Assembly (NCBI GenBank): GCA_937880075.1
Contig: CALFLM010000016.1
Coordinates: 1-64,000, forward strand
DNA length: 64,000 nucleotides
Origin: an uncultured Romboutsia sp.
GTDB lineage: Bacteria; Bacillota; Clostridia; Peptostreptococcales; Peptostreptococcaceae
Reading direction: 5' to 3'
Below, piece after piece: positions 43,735-53,417 of the stretch. A program made the position numbers and the translations under genes. Positions within the stretch are counted from its first letter, which is position 1, and each line of letters begins with the position of its first letter. The notes below the pieces were generated by a model, which was not told the origin of the DNA, ran no database searches, and saw only the letters and a list, made by a program, of their open reading frames with translations.

Positions 43735-45063
43735 TTACATATCTCTAGATTTATTCGCAAATTTTTGAATTTCTCCAAGCCAAACTAATTCAACTGAACC
43801 CGTTTCACCATGTCTGTTTTTCGCAATTATAACTTCACCTATATTTTTTCTATCAGAGTCTGGATGATAATATTCATCTCTGTATAAAAACATAACTATA
43901 TCTGCATCCTGTTCTATAGACCCCGACTCTCTTAAATCTGATAACATTGGTCTATGATCAGCTCTCTGTTCAGGAGCACGAGATAACTGAGAAAGCGCAA
44001 CTACTGGACAATTCAACTCTTTTGCAATTATTTTTAAAGATCTTGATATTTTAGATATTTCTTGCTGTCTACTTTCATTATTTCCTTCACCTTCCATAAG
44101 CTGAAGATAATCTATCAATATTAGGTCTAATCCTTGCTCTATTTTTAATTTTCTACACTTTGATCTTAATTCTGAAATTTTTATACCAGGAGTATCATCT
44201 ATATGTATTTTAGCATTAGATAAAACTGCCATAGCATCTATTATCCTCGGCCAATCATTCTCATTGAGCTTACCAGTTTTTAGCTTACTTATCTCAACGT
44301 TTGATTGCGCAGACAACATACGTTGTACTAGCTGTTCTTTAGACATCTCTAAACTAAATACTGCTACAGATGCATCACCCTTTAATGCAGCATTTTGTAC
44401 AAGGTTTAATGAAAATGCAGTCTTCCCCATTGCTGGACGAGCAGCAATTAGTAATAAATCTGTTCTTTGCATCCCATTAATTTTTTTATTTAGATCTCTA
44501 AATCCAGTTGTTATTCCTGTTATTTCAGATTTATTTGTGTATAAGTGCTCTATCATATCATATGTATCCATTAATACTGAATTTATAGATTTAAAATCAT
44601 CACTAGTTTTTTCTTGTGATATATCAAATATCTTTTTTTCAGCTACTTCTAGAACATCTTCAATTTTAGTTGAGCCATCATATCCTAAATTTATTATATC
44701 ATTAGAAACTTTTATAAGCTTTCTAAGTACTGATTTCTCTTTTACTATATCTGCATAGTACTTAACATTTGATGTTGTTGGAACAATTGTGGATAAACTT
44801 GTTATATAACTAATTCCTCCTACATCATCTAAGTGACCTTGCTTTCTTAATTCTTCTGTTAGTGTTATTAAATCTATAGGTTCAGATTTATTACTCAATT
44901 TAATCATAGATTCATATATAATTTTATGAGCTTCTTTATAAAAATCATATGGATTTATAGTTTCACTGACTGTTATAATCGCTTCTTTATCAAGTAATAT
45001 AGAACCTAATATAGACTGCTCTGATTCCACACTATGCGGAGGGATTCTAGTTATATCCTCCAT
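43735..45063 (-). CDS. dnaB: Replicative DNA helicase
   Basis: 442 residues (called dnaC in Bacillus). N-terminal DnaB domain (RIPPHSVESEQSILGSILLD), then the RecA-like ATPase with Walker A RPAMGKTAF (~208-216), Walker B LDLILIDYLQLM and the arginine-finger region SQLSRAPEQR. Hexameric 5'-3' helicase loaded by the DnaD/DnaI-type proteins encoded in this window. Operon order gdpP-rplI-dnaB is typical for Firmicutes; the gap to rplI is 23 bp. Confidence 0.98.
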   Translation of the reverse strand: MEDITRIPPHSVESEQSILGSILLDKEAIITVSETINPYDFYKEAHKIIYESMIKLSNKSEPIDLITLTEELRKQGHLDDVGGISYITSLSTIVPTTSNVKYYADIVKEKSVLRKLIKVSNDIINLGYDGSTKIEDVLEVAEKKIFDISQEKTSDDFKSINSVLMDTYDMIEHLYTNKSEITGITTGFRDLNKKINGMQRTDLLLIAARPAMGKTAFSLNLVQNAALKGDASVAVFSLEMSKEQLVQRMLSAQSNVEISKLKTGKLNENDWPRIIDAMAVLSNAKIHIDDTPGIKISELRSKCRKLKIEQGLDLILIDYLQLMEGEGNNESRQQEISKISRSLKIIAKELNCPVVALSQLSRAPEQRADHRPMLSDLRESGSIEQDADIVMFLYRDEYYHPDSDRKNIGEVIIAKNRHGETGSVELVWLGEIQKFANKSRDM

Positions 45064-45086
45064 TTTTTATCACCTCAAGATTTTGT

Positions 45087-45536
45087 CTATTGTTTTTCTT
45101 TTACGTCTACTCTTACTCTTGTAGTTACTTTTTGATGTATTTTTATATCAACAAATCTTGAACCTAATACTCTTATTGGCTCATCTAAAGTTATTTTTCT
45201 CTTATCTACTTCTATGTTATGTTGTTTTTTGATTTGTTCAGCTATATCTTTTGATGTTATTGACCCGAAAAGTCTTCCTCCATCACCAGCTTTAGTGTAT
45301 ATAACTACATTTAGTTCTTCCATTTTTTTACCTAATTCTACTGCTGCTTCATATTCTTTTTGAGCTTTTAGCTCCTTTGATTTATTCTTTTCATTTAATT
45401 CTTTCATATTTGTATTATCAGCAGGTACTGCTAATTTTTTAGGTAATAAATAGTTTCTTGCGTATCCATCACTTACTTCTTTTACTTCGTTTTTCTTTCC
45501 TGTTCCTTTTACATCTTTTAATAATATAACTTTCAT
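45087..45536 (-). CDS. rplI: Ribosomal protein bL9
   Basis: 149 residues. The N-terminal domain has the L9 signature ([20 protein letters not shown] ... [13 protein letters not shown]), followed by a long connecting helix and a C-terminal domain. Binds 23S rRNA near the L1 stalk base. Immediately follows gdpP with no gap and precedes dnaB. Confidence 0.98.
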   Translation of the reverse strand: MKVILLKDVKGTGKKNEVKEVSDGYARNYLLPKKLAVPADNTNMKELNEKNKSKELKAQKEYEAAVELGKKMEELNVVIYTKAGDGGRLFGSITSKDIAEQIKKQHNIEVDKRKITLDEPIRVLGSRFVDIKIHQKVTTRVRVDVKEKQ

Positions 45537-47528
45537 CTATTCTTCCTCCTTAAGATATGTCTGTATTGTATCTTTTACTATTTCATATGCTTTTTCTAGT
45601 GAAGTATCTAATTGAGCACCTGCCATATCCCTGTGCCCACCTCCACCTAGCTTTTCCATTAACACATGTACATTTATATTTCCTAATGATCTAGCGCTTA
45701 TAAAAACTCTATCATCTTTTCTACCTAAAACAAATGATGCTTCTACTTCTTTTATATTTAATAATTCATCAGCGGCTTGCGCTATTACTATATTTATATT
45801 ATCAGTTTCTGCCTTAGTGTATGCTAAACATATATTATTGTTTATGACCTTTGCACTTTGAATAATTTCTGCCTTAGTTATAAAGTCTTTTATATCTGAA
45901 TTAAATAATTTCTTAACCTCAATAGTATCTGCTCCAGATTTCTTTAGGTATGATGCAGCTTCAAATGTTCTTACACCTGTTTTAAATGCAAAGTTTTTAG
46001 TATCTAAACTAATACCTGCTAATAGTCCTTCTGCCGTTAATTTATTTATTCTTATATCATCTTCCATGTATTGTACAAGCTCTGTTACCATTTCACATGT
46101 AGATGATACATAAATTTCATGGAATAAAAGTACTGTATCATTAATAAAATCCACACCTCTTCTATGATGGTCTATAACAGCTACTTTATCCGATATTTCT
46201 AATAAATGTGGACATTCTGTGAAATTTGGTCTATGTGTATCTACAACTACTATAAGAGTATTTTTCTTACACTCTCTTATTGCATAATCACAATCAACAA
46301 AAACTCCATCATAGTAATCTGATTTTTTAATCCTTTTTATAAATTCTTCTATAGATTCATTTACATAGTCTAAAACTATATTAGCTGATTTATTGCATGA
46401 TTTACATATATCATATATACCAACAGCAGAACCCATAGCATCCATATCGGGATACTTATGTCCCATTATAAATACATGATCACTTTCTAAAATAACTTCT
46501 CTTAAAGCATGCCCTATAAGCCTTGATTTTACTTTAGTAGTTTTTTCTACTGCTTTAGATTTACCGCCATAGAAAGCAAACTTATCTTTTGTTTTTACAA
46601 CCGCTTGATCTCCACCTCTACCTAGAGCTAAATCAAGTGCTCCTGTTGCAAGCTTTAAGTTTTCATTTATTGTATCGCCATCTATTCCAATCCCCATACT
46701 TATCGTCACAGGAAGATTATTTCCATAGTCGATCTTTCTTACTTTATCTAGTACTAAAAACTTATCTGCTTCTAATTTCTTTAGTTCTTTCTTATTCATT
46801 ATTAAGAAAAATTTATCTTTAGAAGTTCTCCTTAATGCTCCACTTGAATTCATTTCTAATGAAGTTAGTTCTTTTTCTATTGCTACGCTTAAAAGCGGCC
46901 TATTCTCTTCATCTGCACTCTTTAAAACTTCATCATATCCATCTATCTGTATTAGCATTATTGCATTTTTTTCTTCATTATATTTTTTTTGAATTTGTAA
47001 GAAGTCTGTTTTATCTATCCAATATAACATCATTAGATATTTTGCACTTTTTCCATTTTCATTTTTTATTACGTTATAAACTATAGTGTACTCTCTATCT
47101 TTGTAGCTTATATCAGTGTACATTTCTTTATTTTCATTTAATACTTTTCTAAGATTTAAGTTTTTTATAAGATTATCAATATTTACTCCTAGTAAGTCAT
47201 TCTCACCTATCATAGTATTGAACTTACTATTATACCAAGTAATGCTACCATCAAATTCAAGTATACATAAAGGTATCGGAAGATTCATTACTGCTTTTTT
47301 AGTAGTTTCATCTATATCCAAAGATAAATTTTGAATATAATTAGTCCATTCTTTTCTTCTTATATTAGTTGTCTTCCAATTATTAATAACCATATATAAA
47401 AATCCAATAAAGAATAAACCTCCTATATAAAAATTATAGTAAAGTAGAAATATAGATGCTATTCCTACAGTGACTATATGTAAGTTTACTTCTGGCATAT
47501 TCATTTTTAAAATTCGTTTACTAGTCAT
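45537..47528 (-). CDS. gdpP: Cyclic-di-AMP phosphodiesterase
   Basis: 663 residues. Two N-terminal membrane helices (~15-50), a degenerate PAS domain (~75-150), a degenerate GGDEF domain (~175-305) and a DHH/DHHA1 phosphodiesterase domain with metal motifs GHKYPDMDAMGSA and VIDHHRRG. It hydrolyses c-di-AMP to pApA and so influences potassium, wall stress and beta-lactam tolerance. Stop directly abuts the rplI start, as in many Firmicutes. Preceded by a DUF2232 membrane protein gene 9 bp upstream. Confidence 0.95.
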   Translation of the reverse strand: MTSKRILKMNMPEVNLHIVTVGIASIFLLYYNFYIGGLFFIGFLYMVINNWKTTNIRRKEWTNYIQNLSLDIDETTKKAVMNLPIPLCILEFDGSITWYNSKFNTMIGENDLLGVNIDNLIKNLNLRKVLNENKEMYTDISYKDREYTIVYNVIKNENGKSAKYLMMLYWIDKTDFLQIQKKYNEEKNAIMLIQIDGYDEVLKSADEENRPLLSVAIEKELTSLEMNSSGALRRTSKDKFFLIMNKKELKKLEADKFLVLDKVRKIDYGNNLPVTISMGIGIDGDTINENLKLATGALDLALGRGGDQAVVKTKDKFAFYGGKSKAVEKTTKVKSRLIGHALREVILESDHVFIMGHKYPDMDAMGSAVGIYDICKSCNKSANIVLDYVNESIEEFIKRIKKSDYYDGVFVDCDYAIRECKKNTLIVVVDTHRPNFTECPHLLEISDKVAVIDHHRRGVDFINDTVLLFHEIYVSSTCEMVTELVQYMEDDIRINKLTAEGLLAGISLDTKNFAFKTGVRTFEAASYLKKSGADTIEVKKLFNSDIKDFITKAEIIQSAKVINNNICLAYTKAETDNINIVIAQAADELLNIKEVEASFVLGRKDDRVFISARSLGNINVHVLMEKLGGGGHRDMAGAQLDTSLEKAYEIVKDTIQTYLKEEE

Positions 47529-47537
47529 CTATACCTC

Positions 47538-48494
47538 CTAAGTAGATTTATAGCTTCTTACCCTTCTAAAGTCTATTATACTATCTAACATACCCACAAA
47601 AGATATTCCCATAAACCCAAATATACTTAAAATTAATACTGACATAAATATTATTTTTAATGAGCCACTTTTAATCCACTTTTTTAAATAGTAAATAGAA
47701 ACTGATATACCTTGAAGCATAAACATAAAATTAAATACTAGTTGTAAATTCAACATTATTAAATCAGTGTGCAAATTTACTTTAATTAAATCCATAAATA
47801 AAACAAATATATATAACATAAATGATACAGTTACAGCATTACCTGGTAAATAAAAATCTGTAAATTTAGGTAATCTTATATTTACCATTCTTACTTTCTT
47901 TAAAATAAAAATCTCTAGAGCATATATGATAAATGCAACTATTATACCTTGTAAAAATAACATTGTAGGTAACATGTTATTAATATAGTTTACAATTTCT
48001 GATACCTTAAATCCTTCTTTTAAAACCATACCTGCATTTTCCATAATAGATACTTGAACATTTATAGATTCTTTTAATGTATTCATAAAATCATCTAATA
48101 TATTTGTTTTAAATACTATATTTGCAATAAAGAAAAATACTATTACACATATCATAGTTACTATAGTACCTATATATATTGGTTCAAATTTATTAGAATC
48201 ATCATCTTCTCTGTTATTCCTTATTGCACTTCCTATAAAAAGTCCTGGAACTATGCTCATTATACATACACTAACTGAATATAATGGATTCGCAGTAAAC
48301 ATTAATATAAAAAATGTTGCTATTAAAGATAATATAGAGTACTTATTATCAGTTAATGTTCCTATAATTGCATAGGGTACTGGTACTGCTATACTTAATA
48401 TACTTAACATAGGCACATATACTGTTGTTAAACATAATAATATACCTAATACGGCTATCATCAATACTTGAGGTAGCCTTAATTTATTATTCAA
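47538..48494 (-). CDS. DUF2232 (YybS-like) multi-pass membrane protein
   Basis: 318 residues with about eight hydrophobic helices. Family features include the N-terminal LPQVLMIAVLGILLCLTTVY helix and a conserved MLFLQGIIVAFIIY region. YybS-type proteins are always found beside gdpP/yybT and rplI, and are suspected to be energy-coupling or biogenesis-related membrane components; their function is unknown. Same operon as gdpP. Confidence 0.88.
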   Translation of the reverse strand: MNNKLRLPQVLMIAVLGILLCLTTVYVPMLSILSIAVPVPYAIIGTLTDNKYSILSLIATFFILMFTANPLYSVSVCIMSIVPGLFIGSAIRNNREDDDSNKFEPIYIGTIVTMICVIVFFFIANIVFKTNILDDFMNTLKESINVQVSIMENAGMVLKEGFKVSEIVNYINNMLPTMLFLQGIIVAFIIYALEIFILKKVRMVNIRLPKFTDFYLPGNAVTVSFMLYIFVLFMDLIKVNLHTDLIMLNLQLVFNFMFMLQGISVSIYYLKKWIKSGSLKIIFMSVLILSIFGFMGISFVGMLDSIIDFRRVRSYKST

Positions 48495-48501
48495 TTTAAA
48501 A

Positions 48502-48822
48502 TCACTCCCTATTTTCCATATGTTTTTTTAAATTTGAAAAATCTCCATACCAACTTTCTACACTATGATTTTGATCTATTCCTATTCTTATCTTTTCTTT
48601 TATCTTGTAATCTATTTCACTAAAACTTATTCCTAATCTTTTAGCCAGTAAATATGTTATCATTATTATATTTGCCAAAGTGTCTTGAAGTACTTCATCT
48701 AAAGGTTTTACACCCTTAAAAATCAAATCAAATACATCTCCTACACTAAGTATAAGCTCCTTCTTCATCCACTCTATTATTTTTACATTTTTAGTTACAT
48801 CTGAATTTCTATCGAATTTCAC
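48502..48822 (-). CDS. MazG-like family protein
   Basis: 106 residues, helical. Sequence MKFDRNSDVTKNVKIIEWMK and DTLANIIMITYLLAKRLGIS resemble the small MazG-like proteins encoded next to yybS/gdpP in Clostridia. The typical MazG EExxE metal motif is not complete, so NTP pyrophosphatase activity is doubtful. Seven bp upstream of the DUF2232 gene in the same operon. Confidence 0.75.
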   Translation of the reverse strand: MKFDRNSDVTKNVKIIEWMKKELILSVGDVFDLIFKGVKPLDEVLQDTLANIIMITYLLAKRLGISFSEIDYKIKEKIRIGIDQNHSVESWYGDFSNLKKHMENRE

Positions 48823-48891
48823 AGCTTCCCCCCCTTAATATATAAATATTATATCATAAATTATAACAGATTTAACCAGATAAACAAAAAA

Positions 48892-48916
48892 ACGAGCCAT
48901 AAGGCTCGTCCTTTTC
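48892..48916 (-). terminator. Terminator of the rpsF-ssb-rpsR operon
   Basis: Stem ACGAGCC / GGCTCGT with loop TTAT followed by seven T on the minus strand. Confidence 0.95.
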
Positions 48917-49144
48917 TTAGTCTAATGTATATGGTAAAAGTGCTATATTTCTAGCTCTCTTTATTGCAACTGTTAATTCTCTTTGGTGCTTAGCACAAGT
49001 TCCAGAGATTCTTCTTGGTAATATTTTACCTCTTTCAGTTACGTATTTTTGTAATCTTTGAGTGTTTTTGTAATCTATTCTAGCATCTTTAGAGGCACAG
49101 AATTGACAAACTCTCTTTTTCTTACGTCTCTTCTTGTTTATCAT
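48917..49144 (-). CDS. rpsR: Ribosomal protein bS18
   Basis: 75 residues from the ATG ([11 protein letters not shown]) preceded by GGAGGG. An upstream in-frame ATG at 49186 lies within ssb before the ribosome site and is not credible. Contains [15 protein letters not shown] and the [18 protein letters not shown] core. It forms the S6:S18 dimer in the 30S platform. Two Cys of the first motif plus Cys/His later fit a zinc-binding S18 variant. Third gene of the rpsF operon. Confidence 0.97.
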   Translation of the reverse strand: MINKKRRKKKRVCQFCASKDARIDYKNTQRLQKYVTERGKILPRRISGTCAKHQRELTVAIKRARNIALLPYTLD

Positions 49145-49163
49145 AGTAAATTTCCCTCCTTCT

Positions 49164-49610
49164 TTAGAATGGTATATCGTCATCATCTATTGCTTGGAAT
49201 CCTTGTGGATCTAATCCAGTTGGTTCAAAGCTAGGTTCAAAGTTCGGCTCGAATCCTTGATGATTTCCTTTATATGAACTATCAGATTTATTTTTTGTAT
49301 CTAAGAACTGTACTCTATTTGCATTTACTCTAGTAGCTCTTCTAGTTTCTCCAGCTTGATTTTGGTAACTATCGATTCTTAATGAACCTTGTATAGCTAC
49401 TAAACTTCCTTTTCCTATATAGTTAGCGCAATTCTCTGCAGACTTGCCCCAAACTTGTATATCTATAAAGTCAGTTTCTTTTTTTCCATCTTTGCCTGAG
49501 AATTCTCTATCAACAGCTATTGCAAAGTTTGCAACAGGCGTTCCAGTCCCTGCGATGTATCTTAACTCAGGATCCCTAGTTAATCTACCAATTAATACAA
49601 CATGGTTCAT
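49164..49610 (-). CDS. ssb: Single-stranded DNA-binding protein
   Basis: 148 residues. OB-fold start [19 protein letters not shown], conserved [20 protein letters not shown] core, and the acidic C-terminal tip DDDIPF that recruits replication partners. Encoded between rpsF and rpsR as in most Firmicutes. Confidence 0.98.
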   Translation of the reverse strand: MNHVVLIGRLTRDPELRYIAGTGTPVANFAIAVDREFSGKDGKKETDFIDIQVWGKSAENCANYIGKGSLVAIQGSLRIDSYQNQAGETRRATRVNANRVQFLDTKNKSDSSYKGNHQGFEPNFEPSFEPTGLDPQGFQAIDDDDIPF

Positions 49611-49644
49611 AATAACACCGCCTTTTTAGTAATAAAACTAGTTA

Positions 49645-49923
49645 TTAAGCAACAACTATCATATGTCTTATTACGTTTTCGTTTATCTTTAAGTTTCTAT
49701 CTAATTCTTTAGGTACTTCAACACCAGCTGCGAAGTTAACTAATACATAGTGACCTTCAGTGAACTTAGCTATTGGGTAAGCTAATTTCTTGTTCCCCCA
49801 TACGTCAACTTTAACTACTTCTCCGTTAGTAGCAACTACTTCCTTAACTTTGTTAAGAACAGCTTCTCTAGTTTCTTCATCAGCGTTTGGCTTTACTACG
49901 AAAACTAATTCATAATTTTTCAT
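49645..49923 (-). CDS. rpsF: Ribosomal protein bS6
   Basis: 92 residues. MKNYELVFVVKPNADEETRE start, KLAYPIAKFTEGHYVLVNF core and C-terminal NENVIRHMIVV. Partner of S18. First gene of the operon. The leader upstream has hairpins consistent with S6:S18 autoregulation. Confidence 0.98.
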   Translation of the reverse strand: MKNYELVFVVKPNADEETREAVLNKVKEVVATNGEVVKVDVWGNKKLAYPIAKFTEGHYVLVNFAAGVEVPKELDRNLKINENVIRHMIVVA

Positions 49924-49937
49924 TATCTTTTCACCTC

Positions 49938-49995
49938 CCTTTGGACTTAACGGCTCTACATTTGTAGAGCAGAGAAATGAGACTTAAATCTCATA
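49938..49995 (-). promoter_or_regulatory. Putative S6:S18 autoregulatory leader of rpsF
   Basis: Minus-strand leader has a perfect hairpin GCTCTACA-AA-TGTAGAGC directly followed by CGTTAAG (so GCCG at the junction), and before it ATGAGA-TTTAAG-TCTCAT. The known S6:S18-binding mRNA motif combines such a helix with a conserved CCG. Assignment is from memory of the motif and is tentative. Confidence 0.4.
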
Positions 49996-50161
49996 CCTAC
50001 ACATTTTATCATTAGTTTTTACAAATGTCAATTCGATTTTATGTCACATCTTCTATTATTACATTTTTTTGCCTACTAATACGTATATATTTAAATTAAT
50101 CTGATAATAATATATACATATAGCCCCCATAACTTAAATATATTTCATCCCAATCTCCCAT

Positions 50162-50192
50162 AAAAAATGGTGGTAATATACCACCATTTTTT
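50162..50192. terminator. Strong bidirectional terminator hairpin
   Basis: AAAAAATGGTGGTA / TACCACCATTTTTT with a 3-nt loop; T-rich on both strands. On the minus strand it ends transcription coming from the decayed gene and the DUF951 gene direction. Confidence 0.85.
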
Positions 50193-50215
50193 ATGTAAAA
50201 TTTTAACTAAGTATT

Positions 50216-50400
50216 TTATTCAACTTCAATATATTTTCTTAAAACTTCCCATAGCCTCTTTATACCTGCAAATATTATATCATCTAGAATATTTGAGTAA
50301 TTTAATCTATAGCAATTTTATTCTCATCCATTTGAGAATAATGACCCACAAGGTACATATTCCAAATTATTTACTAAGCAATCTTTAATTATAACTCTTG
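50216..50400 (-). pseudogene. Decayed C-terminus of an aminotransferase/MocR-type regulator
   Basis: The minus strand reads LVNNLEYVPCGSLFSNG, two in-frame stops, NCYRLNYSNILDDIIFAGIKRL, then WEVLRKYIEVE and a stop at 50216-50218. This is the fold-type I PLP aminotransferase end (as in MocR/PdxR or AAT-like proteins), where normally a GGGxNxxRLNFS motif follows. Two in-frame stops at the glycine motif and no upstream coding part mark it as a relic. A MITE-like repeat lies 50 bp upstream. Remaining parts of 49996-50603 hold nothing else recognisable. Confidence 0.6.
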
Positions 50401-50453
50401 AGTATAAATGATTTGGAAATTCTACACATGAAAATAATTCCCTTACTTTAATT

Positions 50454-50571
50454 ATATATATGCTCTAATAATAATTCTGCATTATAAAATAATTTTATTG
50501 TTTATTGTATTTTTGAACAATAAAAAATAATAACTTTACCTAATGAAGTATTTTAATTAAAACATATATAT
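50454..50571 (+). repeat. MITE-like repeat, copy C
   Basis: 118 bp, same orientation as copy A (6576), closely matching it along the whole length; ends ATATATATGCTCTAAT / ATTAAAACATATATAT. It lies between the decayed aminotransferase fragment and the DUF951 gene. Confidence 0.8.
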
Positions 50572-50603
50572 TAAATCAAATTCTGATCTAATGTATATTT
50601 ATA

Positions 50604-50789
50604 CTACTTTGTTATTATTTTTTTAATTCTTTTTTCAACAGTTTCTCTATCAAGCATTATACTTCTTAAACATTTAGTACACTTTATTTTTATATCCATG
50701 CCTACTCTTGTTATTTCAAACACTTTGCATCCACAAGCATGTTGCTTTTTTAATTCTACAACATCACCTATCTTTATATCCATTGGCAT
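50604..50789 (-). CDS. DUF951 family protein
   Basis: 61 residues. Typical DUF951 sequence: MDIKIGDVVELKKQHACGCK, then IKCTKCLRSIMLDRETVEKRIKKI. A small beta-barrel with a zinc-binding Cys set (CGC ... CxxC). Probably nucleic-acid related. In Clostridia it is encoded near the rpsF and parAB region, as here. Function unknown. Confidence 0.88.
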   Translation of the reverse strand: MPMDIKIGDVVELKKQHACGCKVFEITRVGMDIKIKCTKCLRSIMLDRETVEKRIKKIITK

Positions 50790-50803
50790 AAATATTCACC
50801 TTC

Positions 50804-51067
50804 CTAACCTATATTTTCTACTTCTTTTGTACCATTTTCTAATCTAATTATTTTATATATTCCTTTATACTCAATGTTATTTTCAACTAAAGTATTTTTT
50901 ACTTTTTCTATATCTTCGTATAAAAACCTTATAGATATACCGCAACTAGCCGTTATCTCTCTAGGGGTAGGTAATGTAGTCGCTCTTACCGAAGCTTCAC
51001 CTAATAATTTATCTAGTCTTATCGCATGATGTGTTGAGTTAAATGAAACTATATACATTTCGTTCAT
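50804..51067 (-). CDS. DUF3343 family protein
   Basis: 87 residues: MYIVSFNSTHHAIRLDKLLG, and TTLPTPREITASCGISIRF with the conserved Cys. DUF3343 proteins resemble putative Se/S-handling proteins and are commonly encoded with YedF-like and cysteine desulfurase-like genes, the same arrangement as here. Fourteen bp upstream of the DUF951 gene, in the same operon. Selenium link is by association. Confidence 0.85.
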   Translation of the reverse strand: MNEMYIVSFNSTHHAIRLDKLLGEASVRATTLPTPREITASCGISIRFLYEDIEKVKNTLVENNIEYKGIYKIIRLENGTKEVENIG

Positions 51068-51095
51068 ATTGTCATCCTCTTTCTACTTTATAATA

Positions 51096-51686
51096 TTATA
51101 TAGATATAGTTTGTGATGAATTTTTCATTATATCCACTATGGTATACATATTAGTAACGCTTCCTACTTTTAAGCTTTCCTTAAGTCCATAATAATCAAG
51201 GCAAGTTCCACAAGATAGTATCTCAACTCCAGCCTCTTCAAGTATTTTAAAATTTCCGACAGTGTCATGATTTTCTGTACTTAATTTTACACCTGAGTTC
51301 ACTAAAAGTATGCTTTTAGGATATGGTTTTGATTCTGTAAGGGTATATATAAATCCTTTCATAAGTACCTCACCTAATTCATCATTTCCATTTCCCATTT
51401 TATTTGAAGATATAAATACGCACTTATCCTCTAATTTATCTTGCTTTTTTTCTTCTATTATAACATTTTCTCCCTTTTTTATCTCTATAGAAATTAAGTC
51501 TTTTTCTTCTTTAATAACTCTTGATTCACAGTTCAAAGAGTTAGATAGTTTTAATATATTTTGTTTTGCAATATCATTATCTACTGTAACTATTACTATA
51601 CCTTGTTCAATATTATCTAATTCTTTCTTTGTATTTATAACAGGTTTAGGACAAGCCAAACCTCTTGCATCTACTTCAATATACAT
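51096..51686 (-). CDS. yedF: Selenium-metabolism protein YedF (TusA-DsrE-like fusion)
   Basis: 196 residues. The N-terminal TusA/SirA domain carries the CPxP motif (DARGLACPKPVINTKKEL, Cys13). The C-terminal half is a DsrE-like domain with the Cys-rich LSCGTCLDYYGLKESLKVG. This two-domain design is the YedF family associated with selenoprotein-producing Clostridia. The encoded protein likely carries persulfide or selenide. Operon with DUF3343 and DUF951; the cysteine desulfurase-like gene lies 2 kb upstream. Confidence 0.88.
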   Translation of the reverse strand: MYIEVDARGLACPKPVINTKKELDNIEQGIVIVTVDNDIAKQNILKLSNSLNCESRVIKEEKDLISIEIKKGENVIIEEKKQDKLEDKCVFISSNKMGNGNDELGEVLMKGFIYTLTESKPYPKSILLVNSGVKLSTENHDTVGNFKILEEAGVEILSCGTCLDYYGLKESLKVGSVTNMYTIVDIMKNSSQTISI

Positions 51687-51766
51687 TTATAATCCTCTCC
51701 TTAAAATTCTTCACATTTATTCTAACACACTTATATTTTTACTAGTTATAGATTATTTCTATACAC

Positions 51767-51795
51767 AAAAAGATTCCTATAAGGAACCTTTTATA
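51767..51795 (-). terminator. Terminator after the XRE-TPR regulator gene
   Basis: Stem AAAAGGTTCC / GGAATCTTTT with a 6-nt loop followed by TTGTGT on the minus strand; overlaps the region just after the stop codon. Confidence 0.75.
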
Positions 51796-51797
51796 TT

Positions 51798-53090
51798 CTA
51801 TATTATCTCTAGATTTTTATATATACCCACACCTTTTTGATAATACTCTAGTTCTTTTTCTTTCGAAATATCTGAATATAATTCACCAAGATTTATATAT
51901 AAATCTGCTAATATCTTTTTATCATTTAATTTAGATATTATATTTATGCACTTATGTAAATATTCTATAGCTATAATACTTTCATTTTGAGCTTTATGCA
52001 TATCTGAATAATACTTTAAAACTCTATATTCATTTAATCTATTTTTATTTTTTATTGAAGATGCTAACGCTATTTTACAATATCTTTTAGCCATATCATA
52101 TTCATAGTTAGATATATAAGTCTCTATTATTTTAAATAGACTTTTCATCATATATTCATCTTCATCATTCTTTTTAATGTCATATACTCTTTGTGAATAC
52201 TCTAAAACTTTATCCAATTTACCTATGCTTTTATATATTTCAGATATAGTTAAGTAAATAGATGCTAATTCGGTTTTATTTTTTTCTTTATCTAAAATTT
52301 CTAATACTTTTTTAAAGTATTCTTTAGACTTTTCAAATTCCCCCATATTTAAAAGATTATTTGCTTTTAATATTAGTACATTTAGCTCTTCTTCTGGATT
52401 ATTTTTCATATCTATTTCATCCATTTTATTTATATAATCTAAAGACTTTTCATTGTTATCTAGTTTTATATAGCAATATGCCATTTTACTATATAAATCT
52501 TTATATATATCTACATCTTCAACTTGTATTTCATTTAATACACCTTCTGCAAATTCAAATTGAAGTATTGCTCCTTTATAAAACTCTTCTATCATATAAA
52601 TTTTACCTATATTAAAGTAGCATTTATACAATTTCTCTTTATCATTATTTTTTATAAAGTAATATAGTGCTTTTTCATAACTCATAACTGATTCACTATA
52701 CTTACCCTTTTTAAAATTTATATCAGCTAGTAAGAAATTACATATTCCATAATTGTCTAAAACTTTATATTCATTACAGATTTTAATTACTCCATTTAAT
52801 TGATTTTCTGCTTTTTCTAGGTCATTACATTTAATTAAAACCTCACCTTGAAGTATTAGGTTATCTGTTAACTTTTTAGATTGCATCTCTTTAGTCTCTA
52901 ATAAGTAATCCACACTTACATCTAGTTGATTCGCTAAATATTCTAGCAATTCATAACTAGTGTGTGATTTATCCCTCTCTATATGACTTATTTGGGCTGC
53001 AGTAATTCTATCTCCTGCTAATTCTTTTAACGTCATATTTTTTTCTTTTCTTAACTTTTTTATCTTTTCTCCTAAACTTAAAATATTCAT
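51798..53090 (-). CDS. XRE helix-turn-helix regulator with TPR repeats (Rap/PlcR-like architecture)
   Basis: 430 residues from the ATG (MNILSLGEKIKKLRKEK) preceded by GGGGAG; an upstream ATG at 53111 lies before that site. N-terminal HTH ~7-62 (MTLKELAGDRITAAQISHIER), then about eight tetratricopeptide repeats covering ~70-425. Such HTH-TPR proteins (RRNPP-like) often respond to a peptide, but no signal-peptide gene is seen next to it, and the 587-bp gap upstream (53112-53698) holds only a MITE-like copy and a terminator. Possibly intracellular stress or sporulation regulator (inference). Confidence 0.82.
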   Translation of the reverse strand: MNILSLGEKIKKLRKEKNMTLKELAGDRITAAQISHIERDKSHTSYELLEYLANQLDVSVDYLLETKEMQSKKLTDNLILQGEVLIKCNDLEKAENQLNGVIKICNEYKVLDNYGICNFLLADINFKKGKYSESVMSYEKALYYFIKNNDKEKLYKCYFNIGKIYMIEEFYKGAILQFEFAEGVLNEIQVEDVDIYKDLYSKMAYCYIKLDNNEKSLDYINKMDEIDMKNNPEEELNVLILKANNLLNMGEFEKSKEYFKKVLEILDKEKNKTELASIYLTISEIYKSIGKLDKVLEYSQRVYDIKKNDEDEYMMKSLFKIIETYISNYEYDMAKRYCKIALASSIKNKNRLNEYRVLKYYSDMHKAQNESIIAIEYLHKCINIISKLNDKKILADLYINLGELYSDISKEKELEYYQKGVGIYKNLEII

Positions 53091-53300
53091 ACTACTCCCC
53101 CATGAAATCATTTTCTTACAATTTAATTATAACTTATATTTCCTCTAAAAACACTATATTTCTTCAAAGTATTTTCTTATTCGATTAAATAATGTTCGTT
53201 TATACAAAAAAATAAATATATATTTTGTATTTTTTTAAGTATAACATACTTTATTACCGAATTTTATATCTTATTTTAAATTTATCGTGTTTATTTAGTG

Positions 53301-53417
53301 TATATATGTTTTAATTAAAATACTTCATTAAGTAAAGTTATTATTTTGTATTGTTCAAAAATACAATAAACAATAAAATCATTTTATAATTCAGAATTAT
53401 TATTAGAACATATATAT
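53301..53417 (-). repeat. MITE-like repeat, copy D
   Basis: 117 bp, inverse orientation, nearly identical to copy B at 13895. The whole stretch TTATTTTGTATTGTTCAAAA and onward to the AT-rich end matches. It stands in the gap upstream of the XRE-TPR gene. Confidence 0.8.
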
